Part shown: one piece after another, positions 12,301-23,297 of the stretch
Position numbering within the stretch: the first letter of the stretch is position 1
Layout of the letters: every line of letters begins with the position of its first letter
Assembly (NCBI RefSeq): GCF_047511655.1
Contig: NC_133392.1
Coordinates: forward strand, 161,128,542-161,192,541
DNA length: 64,000 nt
Direction: 5' to 3'
Source of the DNA: Castor canadensis
Taxonomy: Eukaryota; Chordata; Mammalia; Rodentia; Castoridae
Notes under the pieces: model-generated
Database searches by the model: none
What the model saw: the letters and a program-made list of their open reading frames with translations, nothing else
What the model was told of the DNA's origin: nothing
Program-made: the position numbers and the translations under genes

Positions 12301-15300
12301 ATGGGTGCCCCACTTGGTCCCAAGGCCTGGGACTGGGCTCTTGCTATGGGTGGGGTACACTGCACCCCAAATATGAGAGGACCAAGGATCTGAATATATG
12401 GCCTACATAGGGTGGTGGTTGTTGGCAATCATCACCCTCATGCCTTCTTCATGGAGCCCACCAGAACCACTCCCAAGGGACCCACTGCCCTTGCTGGACC
12501 CTCTGAGGCCTCACTGCTGGGCCCTACCCTGGGTGGCCTGGGGCTCATCACACAAACCAAAGCACCTCTTAGTGGACAAAGGGGCACCAAGTGGACAGGG
12601 CACCGGGATGGGTCCATATTTGGGACTGGCTACTGGGGCTGACACTGGATAACAAGGGATGAGGCCAGGTTGGAGTTGGCTGGAGGGGGTCTGAGGAGGA
12701 CAAGGTCTGAGTTCTGCCTGCTTGGAAGGGAGGTGAGGGTTGTTCAGGCACAGGCTGGAAACATGGTGCCCCTTGATCCGACCCTTACTGAGATCTGAGC
12801 TGGCCCCTCACTCTCTCCTTGTCCTTGGGGATGCCCTGACCAGCCCCCAACAAGCCAGCAAGGAGCCCTGGCCCAGGAGGGGCAAAGTGACTGGCATACA
12901 CTCTGCCTATGCAGTCCAGGAGTGATGGCAAAGCCAGAGGCTCCCCTCTAGGTGTGCTAAAAAGCTGAGTGCAGGAATCCTGCACACGGCACATACCCCT
13001 ATGGGAAAATGAGGCCTGCATAGACCAAAGGCACCACTACCTGAGCTTCTTCAGGGTAGGCACTCCCAGACAGAGACCTCTCTCCAGCCCTCAGGCTCAG
13101 GGAGTGTGACCTCTAGACTCAGATTGGTGGGGAGGGGGTCTTAGGGAGGTCTGGCTGGCAGCACCTACCTTGACCTTGCCGAAGTCCAGCTGTGTGTGCA
13201 GTGTGTACATCTGCTCTGTACGCTCCATCTTGTGGGCCCCCTCGTTGCACTGCTTGACCAGCTGCAAAGTGTGGACACAAGCATTCACAGGCTGGACTGC
13301 AGGGCTGCAGGGCTGCAGGGAGGTCCACAGAGAGCTCTGCCCTGCAGTCCTTAGTGCCTGACCTCCTGGGTGGTGCCGGGCTGGTCCTAGTCCCAGGGGT
13401 TCATTTACTGGCTCCAGGCCTGTTTCACCATCAGTACCACGAAAAACTTAGCACAGATAATCCCGAATGCTTTCTACCCCTGGGACTGTGCTATCTGGTG
13501 GGCTGGGAAGAACATGAGACAGGGCTATGGGGGAGATACAGGGGTCAGGGCTAGGATCAGCTCCCTGCCTGCCCTTGCCTTACCTTGCTGATGGCCTTCA
13601 GTGCACGGCTGGCAGCCTTGTACCTTTCAGGGTGACCCTCGGTCTTGAGGCAGAGTGTCTGGAGAAGACACCAGCAGTAAGGAGCCAAAGCCCCTCTTGG
13701 AGGCCTATGCAGGGCAAGGGCTCCCCACTAATTCCAAACCCCGGGTAGTGGTTGCAGGATAAGGGCCTCCAGACGGCTCCTATAGGGCTCCACCAGTGTA
13801 CACAACCCCCAATGGCCTCTGCACCCCTGGGGCTCAGCCGGGACAGACTGGATTGGTGGGAATAGAAGTTGGCACCTCCATTTCCCACCACTTCCCATTG
13901 TGGTTGTCTCCCTCAAGCCTGGGGAGTGGCCAGTGGAGGACCTTGGCAGCCCCACTGCTATATAGCTCTAGGGGCCAAGGGTCTGAAGTTCACTGTGGCT
14001 CGTGTAGCCACCTCAGTGAGCTCTGCCTCTGCAGCCTGTGGGAAGTTGGCACATGTACACGTGTGTGCTCTACGGGCAGTGGTGACCACGATGCTGACCA
14101 CAAGGAGAGAATTATCTGCACTGTCCAGTGTTTGCTATCATAACTATTCAAATCACACAGACAGAGCTGGTGTGGAGGAGCTGGTGGAGGTCAGATGGGC
14201 AGTGCCTGGCCTGAAAGCAGGACTCCATGGTGGGGTCCTGTGACTGAGTGTGGATGGTGGTGTCCCAGACCGTTACTCACATCAGTCAGGAGGGGCAGCC
14301 GGGTCACTCGCTGCATGGGGAGGATCAGAAAGGAGATCATGGGGAGACCTCCACATGCAGGCCGCTTCTCGATGTCCCTCAGGACCTCACGGAAGGTGGC
14401 GTTGCTGTTTCTGCAACAGAGGACACAGCTGTCCCTACTGTGGGCAGGAGCCTAGCCTGGCCAGCCCATGAGAGATGGGGTGGAACCTGCCGGAAGGGGC
14501 TGTGAGCACGGGGACCCACTCACGTTAGCTTCTGCAGGGTGCGCTGCTGGTAGACCTCGTTGGAGCAATAGACAACATAGGGGTGGAAGTGCCTCTCAGC
14601 GTGTTCCTCCAGGATGTCGCTGATGTCGTCCACACACACCTGCGCCTTGTGCCGCTGCTCCAGGGCCTCAAAGAACCTGCCGCACAGGGGGTGGGATGAG
14701 GCCCTGCCACCATGCCTGCGCACGTTTACAATACACAGACATGCATATGCAGACATGCGTGCACCCACATACACACATGGCAGGAGCCACACTCCTGGAA
14801 GCGGCAGGTCAGTCCCCAAGCCAGATGGGAGCTCATGCAGAAGGGAGCCAGGACTCTCTGCAGTGCAACTGTGAACCTTCCTCTCCGATCCCTGAACCTC
14901 CACGACAGATCAGTTTCTTTTGCCACCTCCCAGGAAGCATCCAGCCCTGTGCCTGCCCCTGACATGAGCTCAAGGGCAGAGATGCAGTGCCCAGTCTTAT
15001 AGGCACAGAGGGGCTACACAAGGGCCCTGAAGGGCAAAACAGGATCACATCTCTCCAGGGACAGGTCCTGCATCCCAGGTGGCTCTGCTAGCCAAGCTCC
15101 CTGCCAGGCTTCACAAACCATCCACCTTCACTGAGTCCCACCCCATTCTGAGGGGGGCAGCCCAGGTCACAGCAGGTAGATAGGCCCAGGCTCTGGCAAC
15201 CTCCCTGGAGGTAATGGCCAGCCCCTGAGCTCCTCTATGAGCAGGCCCCAGTCTGGGGTGGCGAGGATAAAGTGAGTTAATGCCATACCCACAGCTGCAT

Positions 15301-18300
15301 GGGCACACACACACACACACACGCATGTGCACACACACACATGCAGGTGTGCACAAAATAATGGCCAGGGTTCTGCCCTGTCCACCTCTCCAGGCCCTGA
15401 TCTGGTCCTCCCACTAGACCTCTGTCCATCTGAGAAACCCCTTCACTGGCTTGGACGTGGCAGTGGTCCCTTAGGACCCAGCCATGCTTTCCCACATAGG
15501 GACCTCACTTCCTGTAAGCAGACACCCCAATGAGGCACTGGTCCTTGGGAAGTCCCAGGAGACAGAACAGTAAGTCAGGACATCTGTGGGTGAGGCTGGA
15601 GAGTGAGTCAAGGCCCAGCAGCCTACAGGCCAGGCTGCCCAGCTGAAACGCAGGACTTGGGTTTCCGAGAGAGTTCTGGGAAAGCCAGCCATCAGCCACT
15701 GTCCCAAAACAGCACTGATTCCAGGAGGAGGCCATTGTGAATGGTTGAGAGGGGACTGGCAGGGGGCCAGAGTCCCACCCTAAGGTAGTGATGGGTCCCC
15801 ACCCTAAGATGGTGGAGGGGCCAAAAAAATGGAGGCTGTTCCACAAAGGGGGGCACACTGGGAGGGGAGCATTGGGGAGGAGTGACCCCTCTTCCAGATC
15901 CTCCTCCCCCCGCCCCCCGACTTGAGTCAGGGGTAGGGAGTTTCCCATAGCCAGTTGCTGAAGTTCTACAGGAAGCCTGTCTCCAGGAACAGGACAGTCT
16001 CTTTCACCCAGTCCCCCATGGTGCTAAAACTTTAGGAGAGGTGGGCAGGGGTGCCCACAGGCAGCAGACTCTGGGTGGACTTGGCAAGGGCCGGGCTGAT
16101 TCTAACATGAAGGAGCCAGCAGTCACCATGTTCCCTGAGCCCAGCCTCAAAGCCAGAGAGCCAGGGCCCCATGACCTACTCATCACCCCACCCCACTCAT
16201 TCCATCCCAGCCCTGCCTGTGTGTGGGCTTAGAGGGCTGGGCTCTCTAGGAAATTAAGACACATGCGCACACACACAGAGGCACACACAGGCATACACAG
16301 ACAGGTACTCACTCACAGCCTTATTCAGGTGTGCACAGGTATACACATGAAAGGGCACACACAATCACTGGCACACACACATGCACACATGTGAGACACA
16401 AGAACATAAGGCAAGTACAGGCACACAAAGCATACAGTCAAGTGTACGCACACACATGCCCTTGATGGCCTGCAGCTGCACGCTTGGCCCCTCCTTCACC
16501 TCCAGTTCTGCAACCAGAGCCCAGTCCAGCCACCGGACACTCCTGGGCAGAACATGACCTGGGGCTGCAACTTGAGGCTTCCTCTTAGCTGGGTGAGCAC
16601 CCGTGTGCACTGCCACCTGTGTCATGAGGCTCTCCACAAATGCCTGTCAGGTAGCTGTCTATGCCCAGTTCTGTGGTGGGAAGGTGCCTGTCAGAGAGGC
16701 AGGACTGTGCCCTATGAGAAGTGCTACACCTTTCCTGAGAGGCCAGGATGCCCACCATCCTGTTGCTCAGTGGTCCCAGGGGTCAGCTTTGTGGCCTCAA
16801 AGGCTCTTGGAGGTTGTCACACTCTGTGCCAGTCAGCAGCTGCAACAAACCGTCCCATCTACAGATGGCAGCCCAGAGCCAGCCAGCACCATCACAGTGC
16901 TGACCAACTGGGGCAGGGTGGCCTTTCCAGTCACACTGCCCAGGAAGTGAGGGTTCCATGACCATGGGGGAGGGCTGAGAGTGGCTCACTTCTGACTAGC
17001 GGCCAGCACGTCCAGAATGTTGGAGAAGAGGTGGTGATGTTCCGTCTGTGTTATGGTTGTCCGCAGATCGTGAGACTGCAGGAACTCCACCACCAGGATG
17101 TTCAGGCTGTGCAGGTAGGAGTACTCAGACGTCAGAATTTCAAAGATGGCCTGTGGCAAGAGGAGATGGTGAGCTGCTCTGCCCAGAGGAGCTTGTGCCC
17201 AGGATGTGACAGGTGCTCAGAAGAAGAGGAGGCAGGGCAGGCAGAGACCTGGGACCCTGAGCACAGCCCCTGGATAGTGTTGTCAGAACAGCCTGCCCAG
17301 GTTGACAGCGAACCTCCTGGCTTTGCACTCTGGTTCAGGCACTTAGCAGCTGCATGAAACTGGGCAAGGGCTACCATACTGCCTGAGAAGGGGGCAATGG
17401 TAGCCCCATCCCAACACTGCCCAAGGTGGCAAAGGAGCTCAGAGAGTGCCTGACCCAGGGTATAGGCCACAGTCCTCGGCCATCCACAGTCCTCAGTCAT
17501 CATGACCACATCTGACCCAGGAGGCAGCCAATGGGTGGGTGAGTGGGTGGACATCACTTTGGTTTCTGTCCCCTTCCTCCAGGGTGCTATATGGTCCCCT
17601 TGATGTCTGGGGTGGGGGCACCTTGGCCAGCACCCTCTGCTCAGTGCCCCCTGCCCAACACCTTACCTCCTGCCTCTTGCGCTCCTCAGTGGACAGCTTG
17701 TCAAGGATGCCCGACTCCACCACCTGAAGAGGGCATAGGCTGGGAGTTATATAGATTATACATCCCGGAAGCTGGAGCCAGACACTTACCCATGGACCAG
17801 AGCCAACATGGAGACAGAGCAGCCCAGAGGAGGCAGGAGTCTGGGCAAAGCCATCCCTGACATAGAACATCTGCAGCCACCCATGCTCAGCTCAGTGACC
17901 GTGAACTGGCTGGTCCTGTTACTGCATCTCCCTCTCTCTGGAAACCTCCAGGGGGAAGCCCACCCTTCAATAGAGACTTGGGCCAGCCCAGGAATAGCAA
18001 TGGGAAGTCCAGAGGGAGATGGGGGCATCTTTTCCCAAAGACCTGCCCTGAGAGTGTTGGGGGAGGAGGAGCAGTCTAGAGCCCACCCAGAGGGCAGGGC
18101 CACAACTCAGACAATACTTGGGCAGGTGAGTCAGAGCCCTGGAAGAAAGGTACAGTAACACTGAGCCAGCATGGTGGCACTACCAGAGCTCTCTGCCCCC
18201 TTAGGGCCCGTAAGTGTGCCTCCCTTGTGTTGTGGCACGCCTGGTCCCTGCAGAGCAGGCCAGGACAGGCTGTATTGCCGTGCTGCCTAGCCTCTGCAGG

Positions 18301-21300
18301 ATCCAGGGATGCCTTCATCAGAGGCCATCAACAGTGCCTGGGCCTCAAGTTTCTTCCCATGAGGGGGTGGCAGGAGATCTGATATCCAGCAGTGTTACTG
18401 AGGTGCAGTAACACTGAGGACGTGGTAACACATGCCCAGCTCCCGGCAAGCAACAAACATACTTCTGGAAACTTCTACCCTCAGCTGGGCTCTCCCTAGC
18501 CGGAGAGTCCACAGCAGGCAGAAGCATGGAGGGTCCCTTGTCCCCCATGGGGATGGCAAATGAAGCACTCCACTGTCCTGAGATGAAGGGAAAGCCAGGC
18601 CCACCACTTCCTTTCCCACTGCCTGCCTGGGGGGACAGGGGGTCACGAGTCTATCTACAGCAGCCAGCTGTGCCCCTAGTAGCTGTAGCCTCCATACACT
18701 GGGGCCACTGTCCCAGTCCTGCTGTCTACTGAGCCCCCACAGTTGGACAAGCCCATTTTCAGACATGGGAATGGGGGTGGCTGGCCCTGCCTCCAAGTCC
18801 TGGTGGTCACCTCCCCTGTACCCCCTATAAGGACCCTCTTAGCCCTTTCCCAGTTGAGGGCCCTGCACCCAGAGCGCCCTGCAGGTCAGTCTGAGCAGGA
18901 ATAATGGCAGAGAACAAACTCACATGTCCCTAACTATGCTTTTCTCTCAATGACCCCCAAGCCCTGTATGGAAAGAGCAACTCGAGGGTATGCAGGGATC
19001 CACAGGCACGCTTGGCAGAGATGAGGGCTTCTAGAAAGCTGCCCTCCCTGTGAGGACCTGGGGCCACCATGGGCTGGAAGACAGGTCACTGGGCCTCCTG
19101 CATCCCCACCTGGCTAAGCCTACCTCTGGGAGCTGGCTCCAGGTGACCTGGGCGGGCCGGTAGCTCTTGACCACGATAGTGGTGTCTGATTTCCGGGTTC
19201 CCTCAGGGCTGGAGGGCTCATCAAGCACATCATCATCAGACTCGTGGCTGGTGTTCAGGCCCCGCTCCCGAATCTCCTGGTAGAACCAGGGGTCTGGAAA
19301 GAGAAGCAGAGTCACCTAAGTGCCTGGGAGCTTGGAGGAGGCCCAGCCCCACCCCCCAAACCCCCCCAGAATCTCTGAGTGCATCAGGCAGTGCAGGGAC
19401 CCCAGGAAAGGCTCTTCTCTGACCCATTGGCTCCCCTGGCTGTGTAGGGCCAGCCCAGGAGATGGTTGGCAGCCCAGGGCTGAATGTGGCACCTCCAGGC
19501 CAGGGCTGAGGTGACAAATCAGAGCCCTGAAGGGGCCAGCTATGCTGGCCTGGGGGAATGGGGATTGGGAGGCATCCTCAGGTTCAGCTTGAGGGTGCTG
19601 GTGTTATCCTATGAGCCCACCTGGGATGGGGTGTCTCACCTCAGGGCACCTCTGTCAACCCTGCTCTGAGACTTGGGGCATTGAAGCTGCTCTCTTAGGG
19701 CAAGGTGAACACAGAGGAGGCCTGGATCCCTGTTCCTGACCCATGGGCATCCACGGAGCTTTCAGGGCTCACGGGGAGTGAGGGAAATTCCTGCCAGGGT
19801 CATTGTGTCTTAGAACGTCTTGACAAAGACCAAGCCTGGGACACCTGAGTACTGAATCCTTCCAGTGCCTCAAGGTCTCCGTCTAGCCAGTCAGGCACAG
19901 CCCTCAGCAGTCTGAACACCTGCCATCCCTTCCCTCCTGAGTTCTCAACACTGACCAAGCTCCCCTTGGACCTGAAAGATTCCATGCAGAGCATGTGGCA
20001 TAGGCTTCTGTGCCTCTGGGAGCTGGCACCAGACCCACTGGGTGCTTAGGAGTATGTGGGACTCAGACCCCTGCCCTTGGTTACACAGAAGGGAGTCCAA
20101 GGGAGCTTTCTGGATCTATCAGAGTCGCAGTCACATCAGCCACTGGGACACCCTCACCTTCCCAGGTACCACCCGAGACCTACCACCAGCTTCACCCTGC
20201 CAAGGGCAAGCCCAGCTGTCGGCAGCCTCAGGAGCCACTTACCGTCCTTGAAGGAGCCCTTGTGTGCACGTTTTCGTCCCAGAGTCCTCTGCATAGACAA
20301 GACAGAAACAGCAGCGGTGAGCGGGTCGTGGGGAGGTACAGGCCTCCAGCGATCCTGAGGCTCTGGGGTCCCAGAGATCTTACAGTGAGATGTACAAGGC
20401 CTTGTCCAATTGGAGGGAGCCTTGCTGGGCACACAGAGGTACTCAATAGACAGCACTTCACATGGACCTCTGCACTGCCGAGCAGAGGCCAGGACAAGTG
20501 AGATGGGGTGGAATGGGACTCAGGCTGACAGGTTCAAGCAGATTGCCTGGAGGGAGATGAGCGTTGAGCCAGTCAAGAGGATGAAGGGGAGAGTGGGGTG
20601 TGGAACCCTGGGAGTTACGAGTAAGCTTGGAGAGAAGCCCAGGTAAGCAGAGAGCTGAGGAGGGGCAGTGGTGTAGGACCTGAGGTAGCAGCAAGAACCA
20701 GGGCTGGCTGGTTAGTGTCTGGCCCCTGGCATTGGCCAGCAGCCTCAGAAGCTGAAGGAGGGATGGCAGGGGCAATGGGGCAGGGGACAGAACTCTCAGC
20801 TAGCTTACTTGGACCCCACTCTTCTTGGCTGGGACACAGGACTTTTGCAGGTGCACTGGTTCCAGGAAGGCAGGGGCTGGTTTCTGGTTTTAGAACCAGT
20901 TGGGGCCTGAAAACTCCCCTTGCTGGTCAGGAAAGTGCAGCGCTCCCAGCAGTACCTGGCCATGTTCCCTCCACACCCTGGCCTCCCAGGTGCTCTCTCC
21001 TGCCTAGGCTCCTCCTCCTCACAATCCTGCCTTAGTCCTTCTGACCTCTACTTTAGCCTCCTGTCCCTGTGGCCATGGGAACTCCCTCCTCTGTGCTTCT
21101 GCTGCCCCAGCCTTCCCTTGCTGGCCCTTGGCACCCCCACAATGCCCCTCTTCACCCTGGAGCTCTCTGAAGATGGGATTGTGCTCACTGGGCTCAACTT
21201 GGTACCCCAGAATGGGCCATCACTGGGTGCTAAGGAACTGAGTGCTGGATGTGCGAATCACAAGTGAGTGAGTGAGTGAACGAATGAAGAGACCTCTGTG

Positions 21301-23278
21301 GGTCTGGCCCTTGTGGCCAGAGTGTTGGTGCCATTCTAGCACCTGGGGTGTAGGGACCCACAGCAGAGATCCCACCAGTTTCTGGGATCTGGGCATCTCA
21401 GGTAGGCATAGCAGGGGAGAGATGTGGCAGGGAACAGTAGCTAGTACTAGGGACACAGGGTCTGCCTTGGCCACCATCAGTCTCCACTGGAAGCTCGTGG
21501 TCTAAGCAGGTGACTGGTTGGTAGCCGTCTTTCTCACAGATGGTCTCAGCTTCTCCTAAAGCCAGGGCTGCAGCTCAGGGTCCAGCCAGGAGCCCGGGCA
21601 CAGGAGGCAGTGGTGAGCTGATGCCCAAGTGAACAGGCCCTTTGCATGAACACCATGTCTGACTCTGGGCAACTGAGGCTGAGTATCAGTCTCTCTTGAG
21701 TGTGCCATGGAAGGACAGCTGTTATCTTCACTTACACGTGGGGAAACTGAGGCTCAGAAAGGTTTGGGAGCTTGGCAGGGCCACACAGATGCAAAGCCCT
21801 CTCTGGGCCTTTCATGGAGGCCAACTGTGCCCCTCTGCCTGGGGTACATCAACAGGTTGAGGAAGGCACCTATCAGAGGCGCCCATGCAGACCCCTCATA
21901 TTTTATGTTTCAGGTGAGCTCAGGCTACCAAGCCTTGAAAAAAAAGAAAGTCCCTGCCTCACCCCACCCACCAGGTAAGAACAGAGCAAGGCAGAGGGAC
22001 TCTGAAGATCCCTACAGCCCTGTCCTGGTGGGGGCATGACAGGCAGCCCTCCCTCAACATGGCCTTCCTGCTCAGTGGCTGTCAATAACAAAGGCCTGCC
22101 CTCTTCACAGGTGCCCCAAAGGGCTTTCTCTGTCCCCCTGGGCTGTAGTGCCACTCAAGTAAAGGTGCACTGCACACCCAGCTTCAAGGGCCACTGGGGT
22201 AGGCAGAGAAGTGGGAGGAGGGGCAGAGGGTCTGGTCAGGTGTCTTCCAGGGTACAGGCAGCAGGCACTGCCCACTGCCCCTCCCTAGTCGCTGTCAAGA
22301 GCCCCTTGGGCAGACCAACCCAGACCAATCAGTGCTGCAAAGGCATCAGACAGGCTGGTCCCTGCTTAGGCTGAGAGAGTGGCTCCCCTGTTTGTCCACT
22401 CTGGGGCTCTGCTGTGCACTCTGGGTGGGGATGGGTGAAAGTGGGGGTGGGAGTCTGGGGGCTTGGCCAAATTCGTGATCTGAGCCTCAGCAGCCTCCTC
22501 TGTAAAATGGGAGGCTCACACTCACTGCCTGGCTGCTAGACTCAGCTGGAATAAACTGGTCAGGAGCACACAGTAAGGTTTACTAACGGTAGGTAGCCAC
22601 AGCGATGCAGAAGGTGAGAGAGATGGAGAACCAGGCTGCCCACCTGCCTGCAAACTCCTGAGCCCCTAGCCACTGTTGGCATAAAGTTCCTACCTTGTTT
22701 TTGGCTGGGCACCGGGTGGGAGGCTGGCTGGGCTCCTCGGCCAGAGCCTGGAGTTTGGTGCTGAGCTGGACAGAGTCCGCCTTGCCTTGTGGCATCCCCA
22801 GGCCCTTCATGGCCGCCCGGTAGGACTGGTTCCGCAGGTTGCGTTTCAACATCCCTCCAGAGCCTATGTCCACATCCATGTCATCCAGGGAGAAGCTGGC
22901 AGCCGAAAGGAGCTGAGGGTCCCGCCGTGCCGCCTCCTTAGTGAGCACAGCTGCTCCAAAGCTCTGATGACGGGCTGGGGTTTTGGCCTTACTGGTCACG
23001 GCCAAGCTTCTGGGGATCATCTGCTGGGTGCCCACCTTGAGGGCCGCAGGGCTCTGTGTACTCAGGATGATGGGCCGTGGCTCCATGTCCCCTGAGGATG
23101 ACTGTGGGGGCCCCGAGGCCTTGGGCTCAAAAGCAGCATTGGTCCTGCCCCTGAGGGAGCCTCGGACCATGGGGAGCCCAGATGCAGGGTTTCCATTGGC
23201 GTCAAGTCGCAGCTCCGAGTGGAAGCGGTATTCCAGTAGCCTCTCCTCCAAAGAGCTGTCCGAATGCCGCTGGGACAT
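9245..23278 (-). CDS. ARHGEF16: ARHGEF16 (ephexin-4), complete coding region, 14 coding exons
   Basis: Joining 23278-22694, 20288-20243, 19293-19124, 17723-17667, 17150-16990, 14676-14524, 14410-14281, 13658-13584, 13261-13169, 11613-11462, 11196-11008, 10513-10440, 9954-9853 and 9384-9245 gives 2127 bases: 708 codons plus TAG. Every junction has AG/GT sites and matching phase, and the product aligns along its length with human ARHGEF16 (709 residues, from memory). Domains seen: a basic/acidic N-terminal region (1-285), a DH exchange domain (about 286-472), a PH domain (about 503-606), an SH3 domain (about 615-677) and a C-terminal ETGV. Family knowledge: a RhoG (also Rac/Cdc42) guanine-nucleotide exchange factor that binds EphA2 and signals through ELMO/DOCK to promote migration and survival of epithelial cells. 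The gene is intact, with no frameshift. Convergent neighbour MEGF6 (expected left) is not visible. Confidence 0.97.
9853..9954 (-). CDS. ARHGEF16: ARHGEF16 coding exon 13 (SH3 first half)
   Basis: Encodes [51 protein letters not shown] is the ALYDY-like opening and RT loop of the SH3 domain. Acceptor ACTCAG, donor GTAAGC. Confidence 0.96.
10440..10513 (-). CDS. ARHGEF16: ARHGEF16 coding exon 12 (PH C-terminal helix)
   Basis: Encodes [24 protein letters not shown], including the invariant PH Trp (RARWITAL). Acceptor CCCCCAG, donor GTGAGT. 74 bp, split codons at both ends. Confidence 0.95.
11008..11196 (-). CDS. ARHGEF16: ARHGEF16 coding exon 11 (PH domain)
   Basis: Encodes [20 protein letters not shown] and on to [24 protein letters not shown]. 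This is the core of the PH domain, with a Gly/Ser-rich loop (PGGGSRSSS) as in human. Acceptor CTCACAG, donor GTAAGT. Confidence 0.97.
11462..11613 (-). CDS. ARHGEF16: ARHGEF16 coding exon 10 (PH domain start)
   Basis: Begins [20 protein letters not shown] and reaches [25 protein letters not shown] and [15 protein letters not shown] are the first and third strand signatures of a Dbl-family PH domain. Acceptor TCCTCAG, donor GTAGGT. Confidence 0.97.
13169..13261 (-). CDS. ARHGEF16: ARHGEF16 coding exon 9 (end of DH, DH-PH linker)
   Basis: Encodes [31 protein letters not shown], 31 codons, phase 0 in and out. Acceptor TTTGCAG, donor [19 protein letters not shown] is the terminal DH helix. Confidence 0.96.
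13298..13321. repeat. (GCAGGGCT)n short tandem repeat in ARHGEF16 intron
   Basis: Three near-perfect 8-base units just upstream of coding exon 9. Confidence 0.8.
13584..13658 (-). CDS. ARHGEF16: ARHGEF16 coding exon 8 (75 bp)
   Basis: Encodes [25 protein letters not shown], 25 codons with phase 0 on both sides, between TCTCCAG and GTAAGG. DH helix continuing toward the DH-PH linker. Confidence 0.95.
14281..14410 (-). CDS. ARHGEF16: ARHGEF16 coding exon 7 (DH conserved region 3)
   Basis: Encodes [20 protein letters not shown], then [37 protein letters not shown] is the diagnostic DH conserved region 3, part of the GTPase-binding surface. Acceptor TTGCAG, donor GTGAGT. Confidence 0.97.
14524..14676 (-). 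CDS. ARHGEF16: ARHGEF16 coding exon 6 (DH domain)
   Basis: Encodes [50 protein letters not shown] with split codons on both sides. The HPYVVYCSN block matches the HPYIAYCSN segment of the human DH domain. Acceptor GCGGCAG, donor GTGAGT. Confidence 0.97.
15300..15352. repeat. CA-repeat in ARHGEF16 intron
   Basis: (CA)9-10 followed by interrupted CA/CATG units. Confidence 0.9.
16258..16460. repeat. Interrupted CA-rich tract in ARHGEF16 intron
   Basis: Many ACACAC and GGCACACACA words over about 200 bases, with no long pure run. Confidence 0.75.
16990..17150 (-). CDS. ARHGEF16: ARHGEF16 coding exon 5 (DH conserved region 1)
   Basis: Begins [20 protein letters not shown] and ends [13 protein letters not shown] plus two bases. 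It holds DH conserved region 1, with the Glu of EILTSE that in Dbl-family GEFs contacts switch 1 of the GTPase. No long open frame covers it, because the flanking intron closes the frame quickly. Acceptor CCACAG, donor GTGAGC. Confidence 0.96.
17310..17375 (-). mobile_element. MIR fragment
   Basis: CTTTGCACTCTGGTTCAGGC, ACTTAGCAGCTGCATGAAAC and TGGGCAAGG match the antisense MIR pattern 'ctggctctgccacttactagctgtgtgaccttgggcaag'. Confidence 0.6.
17667..17723 (-). CDS. ARHGEF16: ARHGEF16 coding exon 4 (57 bp, entry to DH domain)
   Basis: Encodes [19 protein letters not shown] (19 codons, phase 0 on both sides) between CTTCAG and GTAAGG. ERKRQE is the start of the first DH helix. Confidence 0.95.
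19124..19293 (-). CDS. ARHGEF16: ARHGEF16 coding exon 3 (residues about 211-267)
   Basis: Encodes [20 protein letters not shown] and continues through an acidic [13 protein letters not shown] stretch to [16 protein letters not shown]. Acceptor TTTCCAG, donor GTAGGC. The YQEI-type tyrosine segment is the conserved ephexin motif upstream of the DH domain; in the ephexin family such tyrosines are sites of autoinhibition relieved by Src-type phosphorylation (family knowledge; not shown for this protein here). Confidence 0.96.
20243..20288 (-). CDS. ARHGEF16: ARHGEF16 coding exon 2 (46 bp)
   Basis: A small exon encoding [15 protein letters not shown] plus the first base of the next codon. It lies between TGCAG and GTAAGTGG. 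The basic segment matches KTLGRKRGHKGSFKD of the human protein, and phase 0 in / phase 1 out fits both neighbours. Confidence 0.95.
21270..21290. repeat. (GTGA)n tetranucleotide tract
   Basis: GAGTGAGTGAGTGAACGAATG in an ARHGEF16 intron. Confidence 0.8.
21712..21805 (+). mobile_element. MIR fragment
   Basis: GGGGAAACTGAGGCTCAGAA, AGGTTTGG and then GCCACACAGATGCAAAG follow the MIR consensus order. Confidence 0.7.
22450..22530 (-). mobile_element. MIR fragment
   Basis: GAGCCTCAGCAGCCTCCTCT followed by GTAAAATGGG is the antisense MIR 'gcctcagtttcctcatctgtaaaatggg' signature. Confidence 0.6.
22694..23278 (-). CDS. ARHGEF16: ARHGEF16 coding exon 1 (start codon, residues 1-195)
   Basis: The exon starts at 23297 (CCCCCCAG acceptor) and has 19 bases of 5' UTR before the ATG at 23278, which has A at -3. 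It encodes [20 protein letters not shown]..., the ephexin-4 N-terminus, and ends NK before a GTAGGA donor. The N-terminal region precedes the DH domain and in ephexins helps control exchange activity. It holds a Ser/Leu-Asp-rich stretch ([10 protein letters not shown]) and a conserved [16 protein letters not shown] block. Confidence 0.97.
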
Positions 23279-23297
23279 GTTGGGTGGCCACAGGGTC
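23279..23297 (-). other. ARHGEF16: ARHGEF16 5' UTR part of the first coding exon
   Basis: Nineteen bases between a pyrimidine-rich CCCCAG acceptor and the ATG. The rest of the 5' UTR must lie in an upstream exon, probably in the CpG island near 30 kb. Confidence 0.75.
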